A stretch of 52,875 bases of DNA from Thiotrichales bacterium (GCA_016936535.1 JAFGXP010000031.1:1-52875); one strand, 5' to 3'. Shown: positions 26,195 through 35,004, counted from the stretch's first letter. The notes: generated by a model from the sequence alone, not told the origin. Translations and numbers: made by a program.

Positions 26195-26326
26195 ATGCCG
26201 AATTTAACCGATCTTGGGGATGCTTTATTAATTACGCTCGCACTTTTAAGCGTATCGGTATTCATTGTTGGACTTTTGATGTGGTGGCTATATCGAGCAT
26301 TCCGTAATCAGGATGGCCGCGAATAA
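26195..26326 (+). CDS. 43-residue single-pass membrane protein, unknown
   Basis: A short open frame with a good ribosome binding site (AGGAG eight bases before the ATG). The protein has an acidic N-terminus (MPNLTDLGD), one membrane helix (about residues 10-32, ALLITLALLSVSVFIVGLLM) and a basic C-terminus (WWLYRAFRNQDGRE), giving an N-out, C-in orientation by the positive-inside rule. It ends four bases before the stop of the convergent YchJ-like gene and lies divergent from the SPOR gene. It is of the size of small subunits such as those of terminal oxidases, but no oxidase genes are nearby and I do not recognise it. Confidence 0.65.
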   Translation: MPNLTDLGDALLITLALLSVSVFIVGLLMWWLYRAFRNQDGRE

Positions 26327-26330
26327 CTTC

Positions 26331-26726
26331 CTAGGCAACCTCTCCAGAGACATATCGCCATTCGCCTTGCGTATTACGACAAAAATAGCTTTTTTCCTGT
26401 AAGCAGCCTTGTTGTGCCGCATCCAACTCGTAATAAGCGCAAAAACTGACCCAGCCCTCAGAATCTTTTGCCCGCCCTTTTTTACGGCCATGAACATTCA
26501 GTCGTATCCAGCGTAGAAGCGGGTCAAACTCGATTGCAGCGGGTCGTGTAGACGCGTCCCAAGTTTCCAGTAAATAAGGTGCGAGATGCAAAACATAAGC
26601 ACTGTAACGTGAACGCATCAAATCTTCTGCCGTGGACGGTGTTGACTGCCCCTGATGAAAAGGCGCACAACACTCGGCATAAACACGGGGACGACCGCAT
26701 GGACAGGCTAAATTCGAATAAAACAT
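26331..26726 (-). CDS. ychJ: YchJ family protein with SEC-C zinc motif
   Basis: A 131-residue protein of the UPF0225/YchJ family. The N-terminus carries a SEC-C-like zinc motif (LACPCGRPRVYAECCAPFHQG), followed by the family block AEDLMRSRYSAYVLHLAPYL and a C-terminal NTF2-like region (GWVSFCAYY ... EWRYVSGEV). E. coli YchJ is about 152 residues with two SEC-C motifs; here only the N-terminal one is present. The function of the family is not established. It lies ten bases downstream of a MATE transporter gene and is probably cotranscribed with it. Confidence 0.87.
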   Translation of the reverse strand: MFYSNLACPCGRPRVYAECCAPFHQGQSTPSTAEDLMRSRYSAYVLHLAPYLLETWDASTRPAAIEFDPLLRWIRLNVHGRKKGRAKDSEGWVSFCAYYELDAAQQGCLQEKSYFCRNTQGEWRYVSGEVA

Positions 26727-26736
26727 GAAGTGCCTC

Positions 26737-28152
26737 TTAAACGTTTGCTGAGTGGCATTGCTGCATTTCAGCTTGAATACTGGGCAAGCGCACTCGCAAG
26801 CGCCAGACTAACAACAAGGCCGCCATGGCTAAACCGACACAGATGCCTATCCAAAATCCATAGACTCCTAAAGGCTCAACCAGCCAATCGGTAAAACTCA
26901 GTAAATAACCGCCACCCAATCCAATTAACCAATAGCTGAGGAACGTTACCCACATGGTAATACGCGTATCATGAAATCCACGCAAAATGCCAGCGGTAGC
27001 GACCTGCAAAGCATCAGAAATCTGATACAAGGCCGCTAAAATCAACAGCCCAAGTGCCACGGTTACCACCTCAGGTGCATCGCTGTACAAGCCAACTAAC
27101 TCGGCACGCAACATCAGGGTCAACACCGAAAGAAAAATACCGATTAAGACCGCGTAGAAAAACCCAGTTTGCAAAACTTCGCGCAGCCTCTGCTGATCTC
27201 CTTGCCCATAAACTTGGCCGATGCGAACTGTTAGAGCCATCCCCAAACTTAACGGCAACATAAACGCGACGGAAGTGACGCTGATTGCGATTTGCTGTGC
27301 AGCGATGATATTGGCGCCCAGTGGCGCAACAAACAAGGCAATCAGCGTAAAAAGACTCACCTCAAACAATAGCGCGAGCGCGTTTGGCAGACCAATCGCT
27401 AAAATCGGTTGCCAACCTGCTTTTAGATAACGGGGAGCCAGTTTGTGCCAAGCAACAAACTGTTTACAAAAAGGATTAAGGTGAATGTAGAGTAAGGCAA
27501 AAACCAGCATTAACCACATTACAATGGCGGTCGCCACTCCACAACCGGCCGCGCCCATCGGTTCAAGGCCAAAGCCTCCATAGATAAACAACGCATTCAG
27601 AGGAATATTCAGTAACAAGGCGGCAAAACTGATCCACATAGTCGGTAAGGTTTGCCCTAAGCCTTCCCAATAAAAACGTAACGCTTGGTAAAGTGCGATT
27701 GCGGGCATACCAAAAGCCACATACCAGAGGTAATCCTCACTGAGCTGATAGACAAGAGGTTCCAATTTGAGCAAATCCAGCACCGGCTGCATATTTGCTA
27801 AAAAAAGCGCACAGACCAAACCGATTGGGACCGCGAGTAAAGCGCCCTGACTTAAGTAAAGACCCACCAACGCACCCTGACCTCGCCCATGCGCCTTTGC
27901 CACCAAGGGTGGGATAGCCAAAAGAATGCCCGTGGCAAAAATGAATACCGGTAGCATAATGCTCGAACCTAAACCGATCGCCGCCAAATCTTCCGTTCCT
28001 GACCAAGCAGACATCAGGGTATCGACAACGCCCAGAGCCGTCAGCGCCAATTGCGCTAAAAAGATAGGTAAGGTCAGCCGTAATAGCTGCCGAGATTCAC
28101 GGCGAAAGCTCTGCGCCGAAATGGAAAACAGGTTCGTGGTGAACACGGCCAT
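26737..28152 (-). CDS. MATE-family multidrug/cation antiporter (NorM-like)
   Basis: A 471-residue inner-membrane exporter with about 12 helices. MATE features include the N-terminal LLRLTLPIFLAQLALTALGV followed by VDTLMSAWSG, the IFATGILLAIPPLVAKAHG segment, and an internally repeated second half beginning near ILAIGLPNALALLFEVS. NorM-type MATEs use sodium or proton gradients to export cationic drugs and dyes; the substrate here is unknown. The YchJ-like gene follows within ten bases. The upstream gene (unknown membrane protein) ends 39 bases before this start, so the three may form an operon. Confidence 0.93.
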   Translation of the reverse strand: MAVFTTNLFSISAQSFRRESRQLLRLTLPIFLAQLALTALGVVDTLMSAWSGTEDLAAIGLGSSIMLPVFIFATGILLAIPPLVAKAHGRGQGALVGLYLSQGALLAVPIGLVCALFLANMQPVLDLLKLEPLVYQLSEDYLWYVAFGMPAIALYQALRFYWEGLGQTLPTMWISFAALLLNIPLNALFIYGGFGLEPMGAAGCGVATAIVMWLMLVFALLYIHLNPFCKQFVAWHKLAPRYLKAGWQPILAIGLPNALALLFEVSLFTLIALFVAPLGANIIAAQQIAISVTSVAFMLPLSLGMALTVRIGQVYGQGDQQRLREVLQTGFFYAVLIGIFLSVLTLMLRAELVGLYSDAPEVVTVALGLLILAALYQISDALQVATAGILRGFHDTRITMWVTFLSYWLIGLGGGYLLSFTDWLVEPLGVYGFWIGICVGLAMAALLLVWRLRVRLPSIQAEMQQCHSANV

Positions 28153-28191
28153 CTTTACAATCCAGGTATTTTGCAGAATTTATCTGCGGTT

Positions 28192-28611
28192 TTATGGTTT
28201 ATCATCTGTTTTTGTAGAGGGAGTAATAGGCGAATGAGAATCGAGTTTTGCATCGGTTTTACGCCAGTAGTCCGCACCATACTCTGCTTCCGCTTCCGCT
28301 AGTTGAGCTTGCTGAATACTATCCAGTGCTTCAGGTTGCTCAATCGGCACGACCCCTGCAGGATAGAAATAAATCAACCCGACTTTGATTCCCCAATAAA
28401 CCAGAGCGTAAATCATAATCGCCATGGCCAACACCAAAGGGACACCCAGCAGCAAATCAATCAACAGCGCGTGCCCTGCCAGCATTTTATCCAAAAGCGA
28501 TTTTTGCAAAAAGGCGAATTCCAACCATAAAAAAACAGCCAACCAACTTAACAGAATGGCCCAAAGATTCCATTTTGGGTGAATTCGTGTAGAACGAAAA
28601 AGACACAACAT
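28192..28611 (-). CDS. Unknown three-helix membrane protein
   Basis: A 139-residue protein with probable membrane helices at about residues 16-34 (LWAILLSWLAVFLWLEFAFL), 47-68 (HALLIDLLLGVPLVLAMAIM) and perhaps 68-83, followed by an acidic, charged C-terminal tail of about 45 residues containing EAEAEYGADYWRKTD. It has no motif I recognise. It lies 21 bases downstream of nudF, with AAGGGG before its ATG, and upstream of the MATE gene, all on the minus strand. Expression as part of a nudF-led unit is likely. Confidence 0.7.
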   Translation of the reverse strand: MLCLFRSTRIHPKWNLWAILLSWLAVFLWLEFAFLQKSLLDKMLAGHALLIDLLLGVPLVLAMAIMIYALVYWGIKVGLIYFYPAGVVPIEQPEALDSIQQAQLAEAEAEYGADYWRKTDAKLDSHSPITPSTKTDDKP

Positions 28612-28632
28612 CGCTAAGACCCCTTCTCTTAA

Positions 28633-29262
28633 TTATTCTGTGTTGGCATGAAAAGGCAAACTATGCCGGCCAGGTCCTTGTAAAAACAACCACTGTAAAG
28701 CAATTAAGGTACTGGCTACGGTGAATTCGCCAGCCACTAGTCGTTGATAAGCTTCGGCAAAAGGCAATGGTACAACACGAATATCTTCCCCGTGCTCAGC
28801 CAAACCGGCAAACTGAGCCACCTCTGATGAAGAGACGGCCGCCGCGAACAGATGCAGCACTTCATCACAACCACCGGGGCTTGGAAAGAACTTGCAGATA
28901 AACTCAGCGTCGTTCAAAACAACGCCGGCCTCTTCTTCTGCCTCGCGCAATGCTGCCTGTAATGGGCTCTCGCCAGGATCAATCATGCCCGCAATCGGTT
29001 CAAGTAACCACGCCAATTCCGGTTGGTCGTGTGTCTGCGCTTGACTGAGCGCACCGGCACGACATTGCTCAATCAAAAAGACCAGCTGCGACTCCATGTC
29101 ATATAACAACAGCACAGCCGCCTCTCCCCGACCAAACAGCTCTCGACGTAAAATTGCACTTTGTCCGCCCCGATAAAGACTGTGCTGGTATCGAACTAGA
29201 TCAATTCTAAAAAAACCTTGGTAAGAAGTTGTTTTATCAATAATTTTTAGCGATTTCAACAC
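28633..29262 (-). CDS. nudF: ADP-ribose diphosphatase (Nudix hydrolase, NudF-like)
   Basis: A 209-residue Nudix enzyme expected to hydrolyse ADP-ribose to AMP and ribose 5-phosphate. The Nudix box is complete, from GMIDPGESPLQAALREAEEE through AGVV, and the ADP-ribose pyrophosphatase proline-rich stretch FFPSPGGCDEVLHLFAA follows about 16 residues later, with QPELAWLLEPIAG before it. The start is GTG (29260-29262) with GAGGAG five bases upstream; an ATG nearby is out of frame. alr ends upstream on the same strand after 22 bases, so alr-nudF-membrane protein may be one transcript. In E. coli nudF is elsewhere, beside tolC. Confidence 0.92.
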   Translation of the reverse strand: MLKSLKIIDKTTSYQGFFRIDLVRYQHSLYRGGQSAILRRELFGRGEAAVLLLYDMESQLVFLIEQCRAGALSQAQTHDQPELAWLLEPIAGMIDPGESPLQAALREAEEEAGVVLNDAEFICKFFPSPGGCDEVLHLFAAAVSSSEVAQFAGLAEHGEDIRVVPLPFAEAYQRLVAGEFTVASTLIALQWLFLQGPGRHSLPFHANTE

Positions 29263-29284
29263 GACATCTCCTCGTTAATGGGCC

Positions 29285-30367
29285 TTAAGACACTTCAATA
29301 AAAGGCACGCGCGGACTGATGCCTGTAAGCAACTCATAACTAAGCGTTCCGCAGTACTGCGCTACCTCATCCACCCTAAGTAAAGGATCGCCCCATAAAA
29401 TAACCCGATCACCAATCGTAATTTGCTCGGCCAACTCCGTGACATCGACAGTGATCATATCCATTGAAACACGGCCGATTAGCCCAACCCTCCGACCTCG
29501 AATTAATACTGGCGTTCCCGAGACAGCCGTGCGGGGGTAACCATCCGCATAACCAATTGCGACCACGGCCACCAACGTAGGCCGAGGCGCTTGCCAAGCC
29601 TGACCATAACCCACCGTCTCCCCAACGGGAACCCAACGCAGCGCCAAGACCGCCGATTCCAAACGCATAACCGGTTCAAACTCTGGATGCTCAGCCGCTA
29701 GCCCACTCCCAAAGAGCGCAATTCCGGGGCGAACCCATTCATAATGGCTCTCAGGGTAAGCGATGATTCCAGCCGAATTAGCCAAACTTTTCGCAAAAGG
29801 CCAGGGGGCACACGTCTGGACAAAACACAAATGCTGTGCTTGAGTGAAAGCCACAGATGAAGCCTTATTTTCATCGGCACTGGCCAAGTGAGATAAAAAC
29901 CGCAGTTGATAAGCGTGACCACTCTGCTGCAAAGCAGCAACTACCTTCGCAACTTGCTCCGGAGCAAAGCCCAAGCGGTGCATACCGGTATCTATTTTTA
30001 TCCACAAGTGCAAAGAAGCATTGGGCGCAGACGCCAGTAACCAATTCAATTGATGTTCGGCATGCACAACGAGATCAAGGCGATTCTGTATCACAACCGG
30101 CAATTCTGCTGCAGAAAACAATCCTTCCAGTAAAACAATCCGGTGTAAAAATCCCATTTGCCGTAGTTGCAATGCTTCCTCTAAAGAGGTAACCGCAAAA
30201 GCATCTGCTTCGGAGAGCTGGCGGGCGACGCGATACAAACCGTGGCCATAGCCATTGGCCTTAATCACCGCCATAATCTTAGAACCTGGCGCTAATGATT
30301 TGATTCGCTTTAAGTTTGTGGCTAATGCAGGCAAAGAAAGATAGGCTTTTGTGGGTCGATAAATCAT
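29285..30367 (-). CDS. alr: Alanine racemase
   Basis: Alr interconverts L- and D-alanine for peptidoglycan. The protein has 360 residues from MIYRPTKAYL, the normal size. The PLP lysine is in MAVIKANGYGHGLYRVA, the HRLGFAP block is in the TIM barrel, and the C-terminal beta domain has VGYGQAW, YADGYPR, GRVSMDMITVDVTEL with the second catalytic region. The frame is open for 17 more codons upstream, but that would overlap dnaB and the typical N-terminus begins here. It follows dnaB by 16 bases, the gene order of E. coli, so cotranscription is likely. Confidence 0.96.
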   Translation of the reverse strand: MIYRPTKAYLSLPALATNLKRIKSLAPGSKIMAVIKANGYGHGLYRVARQLSEADAFAVTSLEEALQLRQMGFLHRIVLLEGLFSAAELPVVIQNRLDLVVHAEHQLNWLLASAPNASLHLWIKIDTGMHRLGFAPEQVAKVVAALQQSGHAYQLRFLSHLASADENKASSVAFTQAQHLCFVQTCAPWPFAKSLANSAGIIAYPESHYEWVRPGIALFGSGLAAEHPEFEPVMRLESAVLALRWVPVGETVGYGQAWQAPRPTLVAVVAIGYADGYPRTAVSGTPVLIRGRRVGLIGRVSMDMITVDVTELAEQITIGDRVILWGDPLLRVDEVAQYCGTLSYELLTGISPRVPFIEVS

Positions 30368-30383
30368 GCAACGCTCAAATTTA

Positions 30384-31826
30384 TTAAGATTCGGCCGCAT
30401 AATGGGCATGATTGTCAAAACGGGTGTACTCGCCGATAAATGTCAAACGAACCGTACCAAGGGCACCATTACGATGCTTCCCCAAGATAATTTCGGCAAC
30501 ACCCTTATCTTCAGATTCTGGATGATAGACCTCATCTCGATAGATAAAAATAATCAAGTCAGCATCTTGTTCAATCGCTCCAGATTCGCGTAAATCTGAC
30601 ATAACCGGACGCTTGTTTGGACGTTGCTCTAAACTGCGGTTAAGCTGCGATAAAGCGATAACGGGAACATTTAACTCTTTGGCCAGCGCCTTAAGCCCGC
30701 GCGAAATTTCAGAAATTTCGTTGACTCGGTTTTCAACATTGGCGGATCCACGCATCAGTTGTAGATAATCCACGACAATCAATCCCAGCCCAGTGACGTG
30801 TTTTTCTAAATCGGCTTGTCCGGCCTGTTGCGCTTCTTTACGCTGTAGGTCACGAATATCCTTATCAATTCGTCGCGCTCTGGCCCGCAGTTCGGTAATC
30901 ATTAAGGCTGGCGTATCATCTATAAAAATTTTGGCTTTTGAAAGAATATTCACCGCTTTATTCAGTTTCGGCCAATCTTCCTGCTTAAGCTTACCGGTAC
31001 GCATTCGACTTGCATCTATACGCCCGATTGAACTGATCATACGCATCGCCAAGGATTCCCCTGGCATTTCCATTGAAAAAACGGCTACTGGCGTACCATT
31101 TTTGGTCGCAATGTTTTCCGCCATATTCATTGAAAAAGTGGTTTTTCCCATCGAAGGACGACCGGCCACAATGATTAAATCCCCATTCTGCAAACCCGCG
31201 GTCAGCGCATCAAAATCGGTTAAATGCGTTTCCTGTCCAGTAATGTGTCCTTCTGTATTAAATAACTCATCAATTTTATTCAACGCCGAGGTTAGTAACG
31301 TATGCATGGTTTTATACTGACGCTCTCGCCCTTCGCCATGCTCAGCAATTTCAAGGATTTTTGATTCCGCCAAATCCAAGATTTCGCGAACATCTTTGCC
31401 TTTTGGAAAATACGCCGTCTGTGCTACTTCGTTCGTAGCGCTAATCAAGTTGCGTAAAATCGCTTTATCACGAACAAGTTGAGCGTAATACAGAATATTG
31501 GTCGCACTGGGCGTGTTCTTAACCAGTTCGACCAGATATTCACGGTTACCGGCTAAATCTAGCGTTCCTTTACTTTGCAACTGATTCACGACACTGACCA
31601 GATCAAAGGGCTTGCTGTTTTGATTCAGCTCGACAATCACTTCAAAAATCGCTTGATGCTGCTTAGTATAAAAATCTGCCGTATTTACAACCGCCTGCAC
31701 ATCATCCAAGCGATCATTTGAGAGCATCAAACCCGCCAATACCGATTGTTCAGCATCTAACGAATGTGGAGGTACCTTAAATGGATTTTCATTTTCAACG
31801 GATTTTTGTGCGGAATAATTCTGCAT
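30384..31826 (-). CDS. dnaB: Replicative DNA helicase
   Basis: DnaB is the hexameric helicase that unwinds DNA 5' to 3' at the replication fork and recruits DnaG. The 480-residue protein has the N-terminal helical domain (PPHSLDAEQSVLAGLMLSND), a linker helix region, and the RecA-like C-terminal ATPase with Walker A GRPSMGKTTFSMNMA, catalytic VFSMEMPGESLAMRM, Walker B LGLIVVDYLQLM, and the arginine-finger region SDLRESGAIEQDADLIIFIY. It appears intein-free. It is upstream of alr. The 323-base region before it holds the rplI terminator and a possible -10 (31924-31929). Confidence 0.98.
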   Translation of the reverse strand: MQNYSAQKSVENENPFKVPPHSLDAEQSVLAGLMLSNDRLDDVQAVVNTADFYTKQHQAIFEVIVELNQNSKPFDLVSVVNQLQSKGTLDLAGNREYLVELVKNTPSATNILYYAQLVRDKAILRNLISATNEVAQTAYFPKGKDVREILDLAESKILEIAEHGEGRERQYKTMHTLLTSALNKIDELFNTEGHITGQETHLTDFDALTAGLQNGDLIIVAGRPSMGKTTFSMNMAENIATKNGTPVAVFSMEMPGESLAMRMISSIGRIDASRMRTGKLKQEDWPKLNKAVNILSKAKIFIDDTPALMITELRARARRIDKDIRDLQRKEAQQAGQADLEKHVTGLGLIVVDYLQLMRGSANVENRVNEISEISRGLKALAKELNVPVIALSQLNRSLEQRPNKRPVMSDLRESGAIEQDADLIIFIYRDEVYHPESEDKGVAEIILGKHRNGALGTVRLTFIGEYTRFDNHAHYAAES

Positions 31827-32087
31827 ACAAGTTGAGCCTATTCAACCTTCTATTTGAACGCCAAGACGAGCAATGCCATGTCCATCTTGCGTCATCCATG
31901 CCAGTGATTTGACGGAAGCGCCTATTATAAACGCTGCCTTCCTAGCTTTGGCTAAGAATCTAAAGTCACCTAAAAATAATAAGAAGCTCTTTTTGGAGAG
32001 GGATTTCGCGAGCGTTATTGTGAGCCAAAAGGCTGACTGTCAACGCGAAACCATTCCAAGATTCAAACAAATACGAATTCTCAAAAT
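31827..32087 (-). promoter_or_regulatory. Region upstream of dnaB with a possible -10
   Basis: No gene is evident here. The minus strand has TATAAT at 31924-31929, about 98 bases before dnaB, without a good -35. A TTGACA occurs farther upstream near 32036-32041 but its matching -10 is poor. The stretch probably carries the dnaB promoter; nothing else is recognisable. Confidence 0.35.
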
Positions 32088-32127
32088 AAAAAACGCCCGT
32101 CAAGCCAAAGCTCGACGAGCGTTTTTT
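32088..32127 (-). terminator. Intrinsic terminator of the rpsF-rplI operon
   Basis: A hairpin pairing AAAAACGCCCGTC with GACGAGCGTTTTT (one mismatch) begins 23 bases past the rplI stop; on the minus strand it is followed by a long T run. Confidence 0.9.
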
Positions 32128-32149
32128 CAATCGAAGCGTAAAAAGTCGA

Positions 32150-32596
32150 TTAAGCGGCTTTTACTTCAACCGTAATGGTTGCAACCACATCCGTGTGCAA
32201 TTGAACATCAATTTCGTAAGTACCAACAAAGCGCAATGCACCTTCTGGCATACGAACGTCACGACGCTCAACCACAAAACCTGCTGCATTCAAAGCATCT
32301 GCGATGTCTTGAGTACCCACAGAACCGAATAGCTTGCCTTCGTCACCAGAAACAGCTTCAACCGTGATAACTTGACCGTTTAGGTTTTCGTAAACACCTT
32401 GAGCAACTGAAAGTTGCGCTGCCGCCGCTTTTTCCAAATCCGCACGACGCGCTTCAAATTCAGCAACATTGTCTTTTGTTGCTGCTTTTGCTTTACCTTG
32501 TGGAATCAAAAAGTTACGAGCATAACCCGATTTAACAGAAACTTGGTCACCCAATGTTCCCAAATTTTTTACTTTTTCAAGCAGAATTACATTCAT
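32150..32596 (-). CDS. rplI: 50S ribosomal protein L9
   Basis: L9 binds 23S rRNA near the L1 stalk and helps maintain reading frame. The 148-residue protein starts [19 protein letters not shown] and has the L9 signature [17 protein letters not shown], a long connecting helix ([17 protein letters not shown]) and the C-terminal domain ([20 protein letters not shown]). It is the last gene of rpsF-rpsR-DUF2232-rplI, followed by a strong terminator. GAGG lies upstream of the ATG. Confidence 0.98.
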   Translation of the reverse strand: MNVILLEKVKNLGTLGDQVSVKSGYARNFLIPQGKAKAATKDNVAEFEARRADLEKAAAAQLSVAQGVYENLNGQVITVEAVSGDEGKLFGSVGTQDIADALNAAGFVVERRDVRMPEGALRFVGTYEIDVQLHTDVVATITVEVKAA

Positions 32597-32615
32597 GGCT
32601 TAAACCTCTATCTCT

Positions 32616-33506
32616 TTATTGCCTATCCTCACGGCCGCGAAAATTCATCCAATTATCGATCAGGCCGATCGTTGCTAAAATCAGCATCATTTGCGGAAGC
32701 AGAAACAACAGAAGATACATCCCAACTAACCAAGCACTACTTGCTTCACGCTGCTTTACCATAAAATGCACAAGACTTATGCCTTGAAACATCCAAGCCG
32801 CCATAACAACGCCGGTTAAATCGTAAAGCAATGGAATTTGTTCCGATAAGAACAAACCTCCAACCGCGATGGAAATAGCGGCGTAAAACAAGTTTTTGGG
32901 CAATTTCAACTGATGAAAATCACGCTGAAACTCACCGGGACAATACAACTGACTTTGATACCAACGACCCAAGGTTAAAATACTAAACCACAGCACTAAG
33001 ACAAAAACAGCCATCAACATGGTGGCCATTTTGGCTAACTGTGGAATCAATTCCACCTGATACTCAACCCCTGCATTATCCAATACGGGTTGGATCTGTT
33101 GTTGGTAAAGGTTAAGCCACCATTGGGTGGTGTCGCCTGCCAGGAAGTGAAATCCCAGCAAACCGATCGCCACCATCAGCACTGCAACTTGCAAAGCGTG
33201 GGCCAAATCATTGCTTCGGCGTACCACTACCGCCAATACATAAACTGGCAATAAAAACTCCACAACCGCAATCAAAGCCGGCCAGTAACTGCCGGTTAAG
33301 CTTAACGTCAGCGCGATTTGTACCAGCATGGCCCAAATCAGTGCTTTTGCCCCTTCAACTTCGTTAATACGTAACGTAATTAGGGCGATGATTGCACCAG
33401 CAAGCATACCTATCGGTGCAATCCAGATCGTCAACAGCGAAAGCAATACTACGACAAGGGTGGCCTGCTTGGGGCCTTTCATGCTGTAGTTGGCTAAGGC
33501 TAACAT
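32616..33506 (-). CDS. DUF2232-family membrane protein
   Basis: A 296-residue integral membrane protein with about eight hydrophobic segments, for example ATLVVVLLSLLTIWIAP, GMLAGAIIALITL, IWAMLVQIALTLSL and MGMYLLLFLLPQMM-like stretches near the C-terminus. Proteins of the DUF2232 family occupy this position between rpsR and rplI in Pseudomonas and many other gammaproteobacteria; their function is unknown. Loop lengths and the AGGA site before the ATG support the call. It lies 35 bases after rpsR and 19 bases before rplI, so it is part of the ribosomal operon despite having no known ribosomal role. Confidence 0.88.
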   Translation of the reverse strand: MLALANYSMKGPKQATLVVVLLSLLTIWIAPIGMLAGAIIALITLRINEVEGAKALIWAMLVQIALTLSLTGSYWPALIAVVEFLLPVYVLAVVVRRSNDLAHALQVAVLMVAIGLLGFHFLAGDTTQWWLNLYQQQIQPVLDNAGVEYQVELIPQLAKMATMLMAVFVLVLWFSILTLGRWYQSQLYCPGEFQRDFHQLKLPKNLFYAAISIAVGGLFLSEQIPLLYDLTGVVMAAWMFQGISLVHFMVKQREASSAWLVGMYLLLFLLPQMMLILATIGLIDNWMNFRGREDRQ

Positions 33507-33541
33507 GAGATGATCCTAGCTATTTCTGTTCATCAAACAAA

Positions 33542-33769
33542 TTATTTGTGTTGATCAGTGTATGGCAATAAAGCGAGGTAACGTGCACGCTTAATTGCAT
33601 TTGAAAGCTGGCGCTGATATTTAGCGCTGGTTCCAGTAATACGGCTTGGAACGATTTTACCGGTTTCGGTAATGTACGCTTTCAAGGTTTCCATATCTTT
33701 ATAATCGATCTGTTTAACACCCTCTGCACTAAAACGGCAGAATTTTTTACGACCAAATCCACGAGCCAT
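33542..33769 (-). CDS. rpsR: 30S ribosomal protein S18
   Basis: S18 forms a heterodimer with S6 on the 30S platform. The 75-residue protein is complete, with the N-terminal [20 protein letters not shown] and the conserved [20 protein letters not shown] block and ALLPYT end. AAGGAG lies before the ATG, and the stop of rpsF is five bases upstream, consistent with coupled, equimolar synthesis of S6 and S18. Confidence 0.98.
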   Translation of the reverse strand: MARGFGRKKFCRFSAEGVKQIDYKDMETLKAYITETGKIVPSRITGTSAKYQRQLSNAIKRARYLALLPYTDQHK

Positions 33770-33774
33770 CTTTA

Positions 33775-34128
33775 TTACTCCTTAAATTGACGCTTTTCGG
33801 TTTTTTCATCTTTACGAGCCATCATCACTGAAGGTTCGGTAACCGCTTCATCTTGCTTAAGCACCATGCTACGTAGCACGGCATCGTTGTAGTAGAAAGC
33901 GTTCTCAAGCTCAGCCAAAGCCGCTTGGTTACATTCAATGTTCATTAGGATGTAATGCGCTTTGTGAACCTTATCAATTAGGTACGCCAGTTGACGACGG
34001 CCCCAATCTTCTAGACGGTGAATTTTGCCGCCAGATTGCTCGATGATCGCTTTATAGCGGTCAACCATAGCAGGAACCTGCTCGGATTGGTCAGGGTGGA
34101 CTAGAAATACGACTTCATAATGACGCAT
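33775..34128 (-). CDS. rpsF: 30S ribosomal protein S6
   Basis: S6 pairs with S18 in the small-subunit platform. The 117-residue protein begins [20 protein letters not shown], and contains [19 protein letters not shown] and [10 protein letters not shown], with a charged C-terminal tail ([15 protein letters not shown]). AAGGAG lies before the ATG. It leads the rpsF-rpsR-DUF2232-rplI operon, with a good promoter and a hairpin in its leader that may be the S6:S18 control element. Confidence 0.98.
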   Translation of the reverse strand: MRHYEVVFLVHPDQSEQVPAMVDRYKAIIEQSGGKIHRLEDWGRRQLAYLIDKVHKAHYILMNIECNQAALAELENAFYYNDAVLRSMVLKQDEAVTEPSVMMARKDEKTEKRQFKE

Positions 34129-34157
34129 TCAATTTTCTCCTTATGGATGGATAAACA

Positions 34158-34177
34158 GTCTCCCTCAGCGGTGAGAC
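34158..34177 (-). promoter_or_regulatory. Candidate S6:S18-binding hairpin in the rpsF leader
   Basis: About 30 bases before the rpsF start the minus strand reads GTCTCACCGCTGAGGGAGAC. The outer GTCTC/GAGAC pair forms a stem with an ACCG element next to it. Known S6:S18 leaders carry a CCG element in an internal loop or bulge near a short stem, so this is a reasonable candidate. Comparison with the published consensus was not possible here. Confidence 0.4.
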
Positions 34178-34209
34178 AAGGATATTTCGGCAGATCCGAA
34201 AAACGCGAG

Positions 34210-34238
34210 ATTATAGTTTTTTTATCTGTCAATAGCAA
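34210..34238 (-). promoter_or_regulatory. Promoter of the rpsF operon
   Basis: TTGCTA (34233-34238), a 17-base spacer and a perfect TATAAT (34210-34215), followed by a CTCGCG discriminator. A TTGACA inside the spacer is too close to the -10 to be its partner. Confidence 0.75.
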
Positions 34239-34244
34239 GTCGCT

Positions 34245-34958
34245 TTAAAGCAAAGACGCATTGATTTGTGCCAAAACTTGAAGGGGCTGGTCTGCTTGAG
34301 TAATGGGACGACCAATCACCAGATAACTCGAACCACACTGCATGGCTTCCGCCGGCGTCATAATCCGTTTTTGGTCATTGGCAGCCGCGCCAGCGGGTCG
34401 AATTCCTGGCGTAACCAAGCAAAAATCTTGCCCCAGCTCCTGACGGAGAAGCGCCGTTTCTTGGGCTGAGCACACCACCCCATCCAAACCAGATGATTGT
34501 GCCAATTTAGCCAGACGCAGAACCGCTTCTTGAGGGGTTCCTGTCAAACCGATTTCCAACAAATCCTGCTGTTCCATGCTGGTTAAAATCGTCACCGCAA
34601 TCAACAGAGGCGGCTTGTGAAACCCAGTCAATCCTTCCTTAGCGGCCTCCATCATCTTGCGCCCACCTAAGGCATGCACATTTACCATCCACACGCCCAT
34701 TTTGGCTGCCGCTTGAACTGCCTTGGCAACGGTATTTGGAATGTCGTGATATTTCAGATCCAAAAATACCTCAAACCCCTGCGCAATCAAGCGTTGAACT
34801 AAATCCGGCCCGGCCACCGCAAACAGCTCTTTTCCGACCTTTAAACGACAATCTGCCGGATGGCATTGTATGGCAAAATCCCAAGCACTTTGTGCATCAG
34901 CAAAGTCCAGTGCAATCAGAACTTTTGGATCCATTTGAATAGGGGTTACAGCAGTCAT
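34245..34958 (-). CDS. pyrF: Orotidine 5'-phosphate decarboxylase
   Basis: PyrF decarboxylates OMP to UMP, the last step of de novo UMP synthesis. The protein has 237 residues from MTAVTPIQ, near the usual 230-245. The catalytic lysine/aspartate array is in [19 protein letters not shown], with KVGKELFAV upstream and the phosphate-binding VTPGIRPAG and YLVIGRPIT near the C-terminus. Two other in-frame ATGs nearby (two codons upstream, eight downstream) leave the start slightly uncertain. It follows lapA directly; lapB, which lies between lapA and pyrF in E. coli, is absent here. Confidence 0.96.
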   Translation of the reverse strand: MTAVTPIQMDPKVLIALDFADAQSAWDFAIQCHPADCRLKVGKELFAVAGPDLVQRLIAQGFEVFLDLKYHDIPNTVAKAVQAAAKMGVWMVNVHALGGRKMMEAAKEGLTGFHKPPLLIAVTILTSMEQQDLLEIGLTGTPQEAVLRLAKLAQSSGLDGVVCSAQETALLRQELGQDFCLVTPGIRPAGAAANDQKRIMTPAEAMQCGSSYLVIGRPITQADQPLQVLAQINASLL

Positions 34959-35004
34959 ATCCATTCCATTAAAAACATAATTAAAATTTGTAAAGTGAGA
35001 GCCT

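Noticed and set aside
26195-26326. The 43-residue protein as a CcoQ- or CydX-like oxidase subunit
   Set aside because: Only size and one helix agree; there are no oxidase genes nearby and no shared motif.
32036-32041. TTGACA in the rplI-dnaB gap as a dnaB promoter -35
   Set aside because: The sequence 17 bases downstream is CAATAA, a poor -10, so no firm promoter is claimed.
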